13,190 bases of DNA. It comes from Methanoregula sp. UBA276. GTDB taxonomy: Archaea > Halobacteriota > Methanomicrobia > Methanomicrobiales > Methanospirillaceae. Every line of letters starts with the position of its first letter. Within the stretch, counting starts at the first letter, position 1. Shown here piece after piece: positions 7,201-12,812 of the stretch. Location of the stretch: assembly GCA_002508495.1 (NCBI GenBank), contig DANA01000086.1, positions 7,153-20,342 of the forward strand, given 5' to 3'. A model generated the notes under the pieces. It was not told where the DNA came from and made no database searches. It saw only the letters and a program-made list of their open reading frames with translations. The translations under genes and the position numbers were made by a program.

Positions 7201-7477
7201 GCATTTTTTCCAGTATTTCTTCCCACGATCTTGGATTCCCAACTATTTGGTTCTCGCCTGCACCAGAATTATTGCAGGCTCTTCTCATTTTGTTGTGTTC
7301 AATGGGATGCCCCGTCATCCAATGTGCTTCCTGGTACGGGAATCCAGCGCGAATAACGACTAATAAACTGCCGGTGAGTTTATCCTGTATCTTCTCGTCA
7401 GGAACTTCCCGCACCTGACCTCGCCACAAAACCGGGCAGGCAATCCTTTTTCCCCGTTCCGGCCAATTTTTCCGGTA
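7201..7477. other. Divergent intergenic region between thiC and the HemK-like gene
   Basis: These 277 bases must hold the promoters of both divergent genes. AT-richer patches such as the AATAACGACTAATAAAC segment (7352-7368) could serve as TATA elements, but none stands out. I see no stem-loop resembling a TPP riboswitch (no matched conserved THI-box blocks). A minus-strand frame is open across most of it and ends inside thiC (stop at 7184-7186); a 44-codon ORF could start at 7318. It is too weak to call a gene. Confidence 0.4.
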
Positions 7478-8032
7478 ATGTCCTTGGATTCCGCGCAGGT
7501 TTACCAGCCGGAAGCGGATACGTATCTCCTGCTCAGGGCGGCACAGGGCGAAGTCCGGGCAGGGGACCGGGTCCTCGAGATCGGCACTGGTTCGGGAACG
7601 ATAGCATCCGGGCTCGAAAAGGCCCGGTGTATTGTCGTTACGGATATCAATCCCCATGCAGCGGCATGTGCAAAAAAAAAAGGGCTGCCGGTTGTCCGGG
7701 CGGATCTCTTCAGCGGGATACGGGGCGCGTTCGATCTTATCCTCTTCAATCCCCCGTACCTCCCGACCCGGCCGGAAGAGCGGATTGATGACTGGCTCGA
7801 GTATGCCCTCGATGGCGGCAGCGATGGTCGGGCGATCATCGGGCGGTTCCTTGCAGGGGCGGGTGAACGGCTTGCCCCGCAGGGGCGGATCCTTCTTCTC
7901 ATCTCATCTCTTACCGGTCTGGATTCGGTTATTGAACTCATCACCCTCCAGGGGATGTGTGCCGACGTTGTCATGGAGGAAGTTGTCGAAGACGAGGTTC
8001 TGTATGTCCTGCGGATCTGTCGCTGCCGGTAA
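7478..8032 (+). CDS. HemK2/Mtq2-like glutamine N5-methyltransferase (probable release factor aRF1 modifier)
   Basis: This 184-residue class I methyltransferase belongs to the HemK/PrmC superfamily. It lacks the long N-terminal domain of bacterial PrmC, as expected for the archaeal/eukaryotic HemK2 (Mtq2) type, which methylates the GGQ glutamine of the class I release factor, usually with the zinc protein Trm112. Motifs are YQPEADTYLLL (residues 9-19), EIGTGSG (34-40) for SAM binding, VTDINPHA (54-61) with the acidic loop residue Asp, and the catalytic NPPYLP (91-96). The ATG at 7478 has only a weak SD. A run of ten adenines at 7672-7681 encodes Lys-Lys-Lys and could be slippage-prone. In my recollection this gene often follows ksgA in methanogens; here DUF1848 and thiC lie between. 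Confidence 0.88.
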   Translation: MSLDSAQVYQPEADTYLLLRAAQGEVRAGDRVLEIGTGSGTIASGLEKARCIVVTDINPHAAACAKKKGLPVVRADLFSGIRGAFDLILFNPPYLPTRPEERIDDWLEYALDGGSDGRAIIGRFLAGAGERLAPQGRILLLISSLTGLDSVIELITLQGMCADVVMEEVVEDEVLYVLRICRCR

Positions 8033-8066
8033 AGATACGTCCCCTGCGGACCAGCAACTCACCCCA

Positions 8067-8072
8067 TTTTTT
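8067..8072 (+). terminator. T-run, likely U-rich terminator of the HemK-like gene
   Basis: Six consecutive T residues follow the HemK-like stop codon by 34 bases. Archaeal RNA polymerase terminates at U-rich tracts without requiring a hairpin, so this is a reasonable end for the upstream transcript. No stem-loop precedes it. Confidence 0.35.
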
Positions 8073-8129
8073 GTTACATTTCCCTTGCCGGAGTATCTGG
8101 AATAATTGCCATTTTTGCCCTGCTGAAAC

Positions 8130-8296
8130 ACCCATGAATGAGCGTTCCCCTCCAGATGCAGGAGAACCAGTTGAAAAATGAACCCCTGTGAGAGTTCCCC
8201 TCCGTAAGGCGCCCCTCACGGGGCATGGCGGCGAAAGCAGGTTCCATTGTAGGAATGCCTGTAGCGTAATGAACAAGATACGATACAATCTTTTTT
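8130..8296 (+). ncRNA. Candidate structured RNA with alternative hairpins, ending in a T-run
   Basis: No gene is supported here, but strong inverted repeats are. CCCC-T-GTGAG (8183-8192) pairs with CTCACGGGG (8215-8223). A competing, tighter hairpin GCCCC-TCAC-GGGGC occupies 8211-8224, so the two are mutually exclusive. A third hairpin pairs CAGGTTCC (8238-8245) with GGAA and CCTG (8252-8261, two-base bulge). Six T residues (8291-8296) follow. The 10-mer GTTCCCCTCC occurs at 8144-8153 and again at 8194-8203. I do not recognise an RNA family; RNase P RNA, 7S RNA and tRNA signatures are absent. The boundaries are guesses. Confidence 0.3.
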
Positions 8297-8297
8297 C

Positions 8298-8358
8298 GTG
8301 TGAAACCGAATTGATGCCGCCGCGGGGCGTCCTCCGGGGCGGCGGCCGTTTATCACAC
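8298..8358 (+). repeat. Nested GC-rich stem-loop
   Basis: An outer stem GTGTGA (8298-8303) with TCACAC (8353-8358) encloses an 8-bp GC stem GCCGCCGC (8316-8323) with GCGGCGGC (8339-8346), looped by 15 bases. The compound structure is unlikely in random intergenic DNA and sits in the longest gene-free stretch of this half of the window. It may be part of a second small RNA that ends at the stem-loop plus T-run at 8479-8509. Confidence 0.4.
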
Positions 8359-8478
8359 CTGGTGGATGAGAAGATACGAACCCGTCACGAGAACAATCTG
8401 GAATTTTGTGGGAACTTGTACCTGAACCGAATTGCTATCGCGCTCAAGGCATCCCGAGGGAGTAGCCGGAGGTAATGC

Positions 8479-8509
8479 AATTTCCCTGCAGGAATCAGGA
8501 AATTTTTTT
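8479..8509 (+). terminator. Stem-loop plus T7 on the plus strand (intrinsic-terminator-like)
   Basis: AATTTCCCTG (8479-8488) pairs with CAGGAAATT (8496-8504) with one bulged base, and the T-run 8503-8509 follows at once. The orientation suits a plus-strand transcript arriving from the left. The nearest plus-strand gene ends 450 bases earlier, and the gene on the right is on the opposite strand, so the terminated transcript is probably a non-coding RNA from 8033-8478 or long read-through. On the minus strand the order (A-run before hairpin) is wrong for the ABC operon. Confidence 0.45.
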
Positions 8510-8537
8510 ACATACCGGCAATCCCGCCGATTGCACC

Positions 8538-9326
8538 TCACACGATTAACCGGCGTTTCATCAGATTGATTGAGACGATACAAAGAACGATGGTGATTAT
8601 GGCCATCCATGCAAGGTTCAGCAGGATCGAGAGCGAGAAGGCAGGCAGCGTGCTCATGCGCATGACCGCTACGAGGTGGGTCAGCGGAAGGAAGATGACG
8701 GCAATGTACCCAAATACCGGCGGCAGGAGGGTGAGCGGAAAGAACGTGCCCGAAAAAAGCGTCATGGGGGTGATGAAGAGGTACGCCGGGTAGTTCAGGG
8801 TCTCGAGTCCCGGGGTGATGGCAGTAAAGCACATGCCGATTGCGGCAAACATCATGCCGCCAAGGAATGCCAGCGGGATAGCAAGCAGCGACGCCGGCAG
8901 GGAGATGACGTTGAATGCCGCAAGTACCGGCAGCATAATTGCCACGTACATCACGCTCCGTGTTGCACCCCAGAGGAGTTCGCCAAAAATAACATCCTCA
9001 ATCGAGAGCGGGGTTGCGATCATGGCGTCAAAGCTCTTCTGGTAATACATGCGGACATAGGAACCGTACGTGCACTCAAAGAACGCCGAGTTCATCACCG
9101 AGATGGCAAGGATGGCCGGCGCAATGTAGGTAATGTACGGGATACCCTCGATGGAGCCGACATAGGCCCCGATGCCAAGACCGATTGCGGAGAGGTAGAG
9201 GAACGCTTCGATGAACGGGGGGAAGAAGTTGACCTTCCAGGTCCGGACAAATACGATGAGGTTGCGGTGCCAGACGTTCCACGCCCGCCGTGTAACACGG
9301 GGGAATTGCAGGGCAGTCCGGATCAT
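8538..9326 (-). CDS. ABC-2 type exporter permease (NodJ/DrrB-like)
   Basis: This 262-residue integral membrane protein is the permease partner of the ATPase gene upstream. About six hydrophobic segments are visible (near residues 38-57, 65-82, 112-137, 143-170, 178-198, 203-223 and 232-255; the first two or the middle ones may be shorter or re-entrant). The ABC-2 family signature near TM5, YLFITPMTLFSGTFFPL (182-198), closely resembles NodJ and daunorubicin-type exporters. The start overlaps the ATPase stop by four bases (ATGA), implying translational coupling and equimolar synthesis. With the ATPase it should form a 2+2 exporter in the cytoplasmic membrane. The substrate (lipid, glycan or drug) cannot be told from sequence. 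Confidence 0.9.
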   Translation of the reverse strand: MIRTALQFPRVTRRAWNVWHRNLIVFVRTWKVNFFPPFIEAFLYLSAIGLGIGAYVGSIEGIPYITYIAPAILAISVMNSAFFECTYGSYVRMYYQKSFDAMIATPLSIEDVIFGELLWGATRSVMYVAIMLPVLAAFNVISLPASLLAIPLAFLGGMMFAAIGMCFTAITPGLETLNYPAYLFITPMTLFSGTFFPLTLLPPVFGYIAVIFLPLTHLVAVMRMSTLPAFSLSILLNLAWMAIITIVLCIVSINLMKRRLIV

Positions 9327-10237
9327 TCCTTGAGCGCCCTCCCGGCAAGTTTCAGGAACACGTCCTCGAGGGTTGCGGGACGGGTGAGCATCTTTCTTGG
9401 CCGGCAGTTCTCAAACAGGGTACGGGCAACATCCCGTGCAGATCCCGTAACCACCTGGACCATGTCGCCGGTTATCTCAAATACTATTCCCGCCTTCTCC
9501 AGGCAGGAGAGAACCTCGTCGTTCCGCTCGACTTCTACGATCTCTTCACCTACGAACCGTTTCACCAGTTCCGCAGGAGACCCCTCGACCAGGATGCTGC
9601 CGTTGTCCATTATCACGAGGCGGTCGCAGAGACGGGCAGCTTCATCAAGGTAATGCGTGGTCAGGACAACGGTCTTCCCCTGTGCCTGGAGGAGCCGCAG
9701 CCGCTCCCAGATAAGGTGCCGTGCCTGGGGGTCGAGCCCGATGGTGGGTTCGTCAAGGATGAGGAGATCGGGATCGTTGACCAGTGCCCGGGCAAGGATC
9801 AGGCGGCGTTTCATACCGCCCGAGAGTTTGTCGATGGCAACATCCCGCTTGTCCTGCAGCTGGACAAACGCCAGCAGTTCATCGGCCTTTTTTTCTGCTG
9901 CATCCTGCGGGATATCGAAATACCGGGCATAGGTTACGAGGTTGCCGTGGCAGGTGAAATCCGGATCAAGATTGGTCTCCTGCGGGACAACCCCCAGCCG
10001 CGCCTTGATGGCTGCCGGTGCGGTTGCGGGGTCGTGCCCAAGGACCCTGAGGGTGCCGGATGTCCGCGGCGATACGCAGGTGATCATCTTCATGGTGGTG
10101 GTCTTGCCGGCACCGTTTGGCCCGAGAAACCCGAAGATCTCACCTTGCCTGACCGTAAAACGGATGGCCTGGACGGCAACCGTTGTACCGTACGCCTTGG
10201 TTAAGCCTGCAGCTTCGATGACCGGGGACAACGACAC
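9323..10237 (-). CDS. ABC transporter ATP-binding protein (NodI/DrrA-like exporter)
   Basis: This 304-residue cytoplasmic ATPase drives the adjacent permease. All functional motifs are intact: Walker A GPNGAGKTT (residues 39-47), Q-loop VPQETNLD (Gln86), signature LSGGMKRR (138-145), Walker B LLILDEPTIGLD with Glu163, and the switch His195 in TTHYLDEA. The C-terminal 90 residues form a regulatory extension of the kind seen in NodI/DrrA proteins (ITGDMVQVV, PATLEDVFLKLAGR). The start is a GTG at 10237 just after a GGGAGAG-like SD; a TTG two codons further is a possible alternative. The permease start overlaps its stop. Upstream, 121 bases separate it from the HEAT-repeat gene, enough for its own promoter. 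Confidence 0.94.
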   Translation of the reverse strand: MSLSPVIEAAGLTKAYGTTVAVQAIRFTVRQGEIFGFLGPNGAGKTTTMKMITCVSPRTSGTLRVLGHDPATAPAAIKARLGVVPQETNLDPDFTCHGNLVTYARYFDIPQDAAEKKADELLAFVQLQDKRDVAIDKLSGGMKRRLILARALVNDPDLLILDEPTIGLDPQARHLIWERLRLLQAQGKTVVLTTHYLDEAARLCDRLVIMDNGSILVEGSPAELVKRFVGEEIVEVERNDEVLSCLEKAGIVFEITGDMVQVVTGSARDVARTLFENCRPRKMLTRPATLEDVFLKLAGRALKE

Positions 10238-10358
10238 CTCTCCCTGAATACCTGAAGGTTGGTTTATCGGGAATAAAAAGTGCGTCTATTTGCAGGATGG
10301 CTGGCAAGTCAACCATATGTGACCTGACCCGCTGGCGAACCGGGGAAAAACCTGCAGG
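10238..10358 (-). promoter_or_regulatory. Intergenic region carrying the probable ABC operon promoter
   Basis: The 121 bases between the HEAT gene and the ABC ATPase contain AT-rich elements on the minus strand (CTTTTTATTC around 10272-10281) at a plausible TATA distance from GTG 10237. A 7-bp inverted repeat, CCTGACC (10323-10329) with GGTCAGG (10357-10363), brackets the HEAT stop codon, and a minus-strand T-run lies at 10346-10350. It may act in termination of the HEAT transcript. Neither element is certain. Confidence 0.3.
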
Positions 10359-10841
10359 TCAGGCGATTACGGATCTTCCGCGAATGCGGTGGAGGGCAGT
10401 ACGGGCACTCTCGCGGACATCAGAGAACGGGTCGGAAAGGAGGGATTCAAGCGCAGGTACTGCTTCCCTGGTGCGGAGTCTTCCCAGCACTTCGCATCCC
10501 CCGATACGGACCATTATCGTGGGATCGTGAAGGCAGGCGATGAGTGCTCCGGCACATGACGGGTCGCCGATCCGGCCCAGTGCCGCAATGGCAGCGGCAC
10601 GGACGAGGGATTCTGGATCATCAAGGGCGGGGAGGATGAAAGGAAGCGCGGAGGGATCGTCAAGCCGGCCCAGTGCCTCAAGGACTGCAATCCTGACGCC
10701 CGTGTGCGGGTCGCCCAGTGCTGCACCCAGCGGTGCGACTGCGGCCGGGTTTTTTGATCTGCCAAGGTCTCGGGCCGCGTCCTGCCGCTTCTTTACTGAC
10801 GGGCTTTTAAGCTGGTGAACCAGGTCTTCTGCGCTACTCAT
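10359..10841 (-). CDS. HEAT-repeat protein (PBS-lyase HEAT-like)
   Basis: This 160-residue protein is almost entirely HEAT-like repeats, about five units of roughly 31 residues. Each has the pattern of a small helix, an AxxALGR(L/I) turn and a DP linker: QDAARDLGR, IAVLEALGRLDD, AAAIAALGRIGD, GGCEVLGRLRT, ARTALHRIRG. Such superhelical scaffolds bind protein partners; in other contexts they include phycobilin lyase-like or adaptor proteins. No catalytic residues are evident. An in-frame ATG at 10865 exists, but ATG 10841 overlaps the upstream gene's stop in an ATGA and is the better start, giving translational coupling. This links it functionally to the 120-residue protein upstream. The specific role is unknown. 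Confidence 0.85.
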   Translation of the reverse strand: MSSAEDLVHQLKSPSVKKRQDAARDLGRSKNPAAVAPLGAALGDPHTGVRIAVLEALGRLDDPSALPFILPALDDPESLVRAAAIAALGRIGDPSCAGALIACLHDPTIMVRIGGCEVLGRLRTREAVPALESLLSDPFSDVRESARTALHRIRGRSVIA

Positions 10842-11200
10842 TGGCCTGTTCCGGTGCGGTCGCATTCATAACCGGATTCATAGGCGCGGACGATCTTCTG
10901 GGCCTCGTCCGGGGATATCCGTTCCCCGACCAGTTGGATAAACGCTTCCACATCCTCGACCGGCAGGCACCCCATGCTCTCTGAACCGTTCTGGATAACT
11001 TCGGACAGGTAGAGTAGTTCCTCGTTATTCAAGCGGCTGATCCGTTCGAGGAAATCACGGCCGTCCTCCGCGAAATGGTTGGAGACCGGGGGGAGGATGG
11101 AGTGGAACATGTGGCCGGACCCCGAGCAGGTCATCTCGCTGCACTCCGGAGCAAGTTTCTTTAATATGGCAAGGTCCTTCTCATTCAGGTCGCGAGGCAT
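10838..11200 (-). CDS. Hypothetical protein, coupled to the HEAT-repeat gene
   Basis: I do not recognise this 120-residue protein. It is soluble, acidic and mostly helical. The N-terminal third has two cysteines in CSEMTC (residues 20-25) followed by SGSGHMFHSILPPVSNHFA. The middle has FLERISRLNNEELLYLSEVIQ, and the end ISPDEAQKIVRAYESGYEC resembles a short helical, EF-hand- or UBA-sized packing unit with no clear metal loop. The start ATG 11200 has a GTGAT SD element about 9 bases upstream. Its stop overlaps the HEAT gene start (ATGA), so the two are probably made together and may bind each other (inference). It lies 19 bases after the small cysteine-rich gene. Confidence 0.75.
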   Translation of the reverse strand: MPRDLNEKDLAILKKLAPECSEMTCSGSGHMFHSILPPVSNHFAEDGRDFLERISRLNNEELLYLSEVIQNGSESMGCLPVEDVEAFIQLVGERISPDEAQKIVRAYESGYECDRTGTGQ

Positions 11201-11219
11201 GGGATGATATCACGTACAG

Positions 11220-11360
11220 TTATTTTCCGGGCTTTGGAATAAACGTGCGGGAAGGGCACCGGTCGCTGTCACGGTCCGGGGGAACAGGGCCGTTGATCCT
11301 GCATTCTCCGGTGCCGTTTTGCCGCTGGGTGTAACTGATACAGTCTGCACAGGCAGGCAT
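11220..11360 (-). CDS. Small cysteine-rich protein, possible metal or Fe-S binder
   Basis: This is a 46-residue protein starting at ATG 11360 (MPACADC...), preceded by an AGGT SD-like element. The same frame stays open to an ATG at 11453, which would give 77 residues, but that extension is Lys/Ser-rich, overlaps the end of the upstream gene and crosses a T-rich terminator-like stretch, so the short form is preferred. Cysteines at residues 4, 7, 19 and 34 with the pattern CxxC...GEC...PPDRDSDRCPSRTF look like a small metal site. The spacing is reminiscent of the small HiPIP-like subunits of glycyl-radical enzymes such as BssB/BssC, but this is only a resemblance. It lies 19 bases before the 120-residue gene in one probable operon. 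Confidence 0.55.
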   Translation of the reverse strand: MPACADCISYTQRQNGTGECRINGPVPPDRDSDRCPSRTFIPKPGK

Positions 11361-11431
11361 ACAAACCTGATCATCATCTGAAGAAAAAGCCTTTTTGCTG
11401 CAAAGGAATTTTTTTGTGGTTGAGGAAACGA

Positions 11432-11809
11432 TCAGAAGTGCTTTTTCAACCACTTTTTGATACCGGAAAAAAAGCCCCCGGACTTTTCTGCACGGGTGGA
11501 TTTTTTGCTGTCACGGGGTTCCATGGTCTGGATCGGACGGTCAGCGGTCTTCTTCCGGACCGGCGTTTCAGCAGCCGGAACGGTGCGGAGTGTTCCTTTT
11601 GGGTCATCCCCATAGGGTTCGAAGCCCCAGGAGAAACCGATTTTGTAGGCATTCTCGTTCTGGCGAATCCAGGCTGCCGCATTGAGGTATCCCATATCCT
11701 CTGCCTTCTGGATGGTTTCAGTATGATCGAGCGTGAAATGGACCTCGCGCCGGAACGCAACCAGCTCGTCATACACCGTTCTCGGGACCTTGATCTTCTC
11801 CCTGCTCAT
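11432..11809 (-). CDS. Hypothetical protein with basic, amphipathic C-terminal tail
   Basis: I do not recognise this 125-residue protein. Residues 1-66 look like a compact domain (MSREKIKVPRTVYDELVAF, a helical QKAEDMGYLNAAAWIRQNE segment, YKIGFSWGFEPYG). Residues 67-108 are Pro/Lys/Thr-rich and probably disordered. The end, GGFFSGIKKWLKKHF, would form a strongly basic amphipathic helix able to touch membranes or nucleic acid (inference). No SD is visible, but a TATA-like element on the minus strand (11842-11848) lies 33-39 bases upstream of the ATG, consistent with a very short leader. It is the first gene of the minus-strand cluster and diverges from the 62-residue gene. Confidence 0.7.
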   Translation of the reverse strand: MSREKIKVPRTVYDELVAFRREVHFTLDHTETIQKAEDMGYLNAAAWIRQNENAYKIGFSWGFEPYGDDPKGTLRTVPAAETPVRKKTADRPIQTMEPRDSKKSTRAEKSGGFFSGIKKWLKKHF

Positions 11810-11841
11810 AGGTTGTCATGTACTCGTATGCAGGGATACGG

Positions 11842-11848
11842 TATTTAA
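11842..11848 (-). promoter_or_regulatory. Probable TATA box of the basic-tail protein gene
   Basis: On the minus strand this reads TTAAATA, 33-39 bases upstream of ATG 11809. With archaeal spacing, transcription would start about 10 bases before the ATG, which fits the absence of an SD site. Confidence 0.4.
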
Positions 11849-11984
11849 CCTGTTGGTCAAAAAAACGCCAGTATTGCCGTGGAATTTGCGCATTCTCTTC
11901 CTATTACGGATTAACTATGTACCGCAGAAGATTCATAAGTGCGCTGGTTGATTGAACAGTGTATCAGATTGTTGGAGGAGAATT

Positions 11985-12173
11985 ATGGTAAAAGTGATCT
12001 ATGAAGGGGATGATTTCAAACGGATGCCCCGGGCTGACCTGATTGCCCTGGAGCGACTTGTCGCTTCGGGAAAACTGGGCATTCATGAAGTCAAGTATAA
12101 AGATACGAAGTTCAAAGTCGAGATCAAGAAGAAGGGTATGGATATTGTTGTGAAACGGTTCCGGGCGATGTGA
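11985..12173 (+). CDS. Small conserved-looking hypothetical protein (62 residues)
   Basis: This gene has one of the strongest ribosome-binding sites in the window: GGAGGAG at 11974-11980, four bases before ATG 11985. A longer frame from 11952 exists but would bury that site. The product is MVKVIYEGDDFKRM... with alternating strand-like segments (VKVIYEG, IHEVKYKDTKFKVEIKKKG, MDIVVKRF) and one central helix (RADLIALERLVASGK), suggesting a small alpha/beta fold. It is basic (many Lys) and may bind nucleic acid, but nothing proves it. It stands alone, diverging from the minus-strand cluster; a CATAAG element near 11934-11939 could be its TATA box, and a T8 run follows its stop. Confidence 0.75.
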   Translation: MVKVIYEGDDFKRMPRADLIALERLVASGKLGIHEVKYKDTKFKVEIKKKGMDIVVKRFRAM

Positions 12174-12420
12174 TATCGGATCGTGGATTTTTTTTGTATC
12201 TTTGGCATTTCGTGTGGGTAAAAAAAGTACTCCAATAACTATCCGGGTCCTTCGGATCCGGCCCTATCCGGGGCACGGCGGGGCAGGAATGGCGAACCTT
12301 ATCTCATGAAAACCGCAGCGGGGGTGTCCTTTCCGGTGGTGGCGGAATCCCCCGTGCAGGGATTTGGGGCCCTGAGCTCCCCTCACCGTGTTTCGTGAGG
12401 ATCCCGGTTATCCGGACAGA
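12174..12420. other. Gene-free GC-rich stretch with hairpins, possible non-coding RNA
   Basis: After the T8 terminator I find no plausible gene. Hairpins are present: CCGGGTCC-TTC-GGATCCGG (12243-12261, one G-T pair), CAGGG with CCCTG (12357-12361 and 12370-12374), and CCTCAC with GTGAGG (12381-12386 and 12395-12400). GC-rich structured DNA in an intergenic region of an otherwise T-rich context can signal a small RNA. No known family is recognised, and strand and ends are undetermined. Confidence 0.3.
12188..12195 (+). terminator. T8 run after the 62-residue gene
   Basis: Eight consecutive T residues begin 15 bases after the stop codon, followed by further T-rich sequence. This fits the U-rich termination signals of archaeal RNA polymerase. 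No hairpin precedes it. Confidence 0.5.
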
Positions 12421-12441
12421 TATGCGAAGATCCAGAATTTC

Positions 12442-12471
12442 AAATCCGGATATTCCGGATTTCTTTTTTTT
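12442..12471 (+). terminator. Stem-loop AAATCCGG/CCGGATTT followed by T8
   Basis: A perfect 8-bp inverted repeat (12442-12449 and 12455-12462) with a 5-base loop is followed after one C by eight T residues. It has the form of an intrinsic terminator for plus-strand transcripts from the GC-rich stretch to the left. It also marks the left border of the palindromic array, so it may instead be one more array element. Confidence 0.4.
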
Positions 12472-12532
12472 ATCGCGATGACGATCGCGATTGAAAACCG
12501 TTCCGGAAAAAACGGGATCCGTTTTTCATTTT
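12472..12532 (+). repeat. 61-base repeat, copy 1
   Basis: This segment matches 12752-12812 at 56 of 61 positions, with no gaps, at an offset of exactly 280 bases. The central 28 bases (12499-12526) are identical to 12779-12806. It begins with ATCGCGAT and contains a hairpin. Confidence 0.9.
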
Positions 12533-12646
12533 TTGATCGATCCGCGTTTTTTCCAGAAAAAACGCATCCCGATTTTTCAAAAAAAATTGGATCGCGATTG
12601 GAATTCCTGCCCAAAGGTGCGGTTGCCGCCGTGAAGGGTGCCAGCT

Positions 12647-12660
12647 CATGTGTACACATG
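12647..12660. repeat. Perfect 14-base palindrome CATGTGTACACATG
   Basis: A perfect 14-base dyad sits in the short GC-balanced island (about 12600-12675) that interrupts the A/T-tract array. Its composition differs from the surrounding CCGG palindromes. It is of the size expected for a dimeric regulator's operator, but no gene start adjoins it, so its role is open. Confidence 0.6.
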
Positions 12661-12751
12661 TAGTTAACTTTTCACCAACGGATCGCGATTTTTCCGGAAA
12701 AATCGATCCGTGTTTTTTCCGGCAAAAACGATCAGCGTTTTTCATTGTAAA

Positions 12752-12812
12752 ATCGCGATCAGGATCGCGTTTGAAAATCGTTCCGGAAAAAACGGGATCC
12801 GTTTTTTATTTT
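12752..12812 (+). repeat. 61-base repeat, copy 2
   Basis: Partner of 12472-12532 (five mismatches, at 12760, 12762, 12770, 12778 and 12807). It lies about 80 bases from the 3' end of the tRNA-Glu gene. A second, shorter relationship within the array, ATCGATCCG followed by a T-tract, occurs at 12536 and 12702. Confidence 0.9.

Noticed and set aside
7201..7242. TTG start of thiC 14 codons upstream
   Set aside because: The N-terminal extension (GIQDRGKKYWKKC) does not resemble ThiC, TTG is a rare start, and ATG 7200 gives the usual N-terminus.
6440..7363. 307-codon plus-strand ORF opposite thiC
   Set aside because: The minus strand encodes an intact ThiC across the same bases; the plus-strand product has no recognisable pattern.
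7201..7477. TPP riboswitch in front of thiC
   Set aside because: I looked for the conserved THI-box blocks on the minus strand and could not match them.
7184..7657. Full 157-codon minus-strand ORF upstream of thiC
   Set aside because: Its first half is antisense to the N-terminal part of the HemK-like methyltransferase, which has clear motifs; only the last 44 codons deserve a second look.
8188..8475. 95-codon ORF in the structured intergenic region
   Set aside because: No SD site, Arg-rich composition, and it runs straight through strong hairpins; the structure is better explained as RNA.
8033..8537. RNase P RNA or 7S (SRP) RNA
   Set aside because: The conserved RNase P core segments and the SRP helix 8 motifs that I know are absent on both strands.
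8676..9653. 325-codon plus-strand ORF opposite the ABC permease and ATPase genes
   Set aside because: It is antisense to two genes with complete ABC motifs; the translation is Arg/Gly/Lys-rich low-complexity and reflects high GC content.
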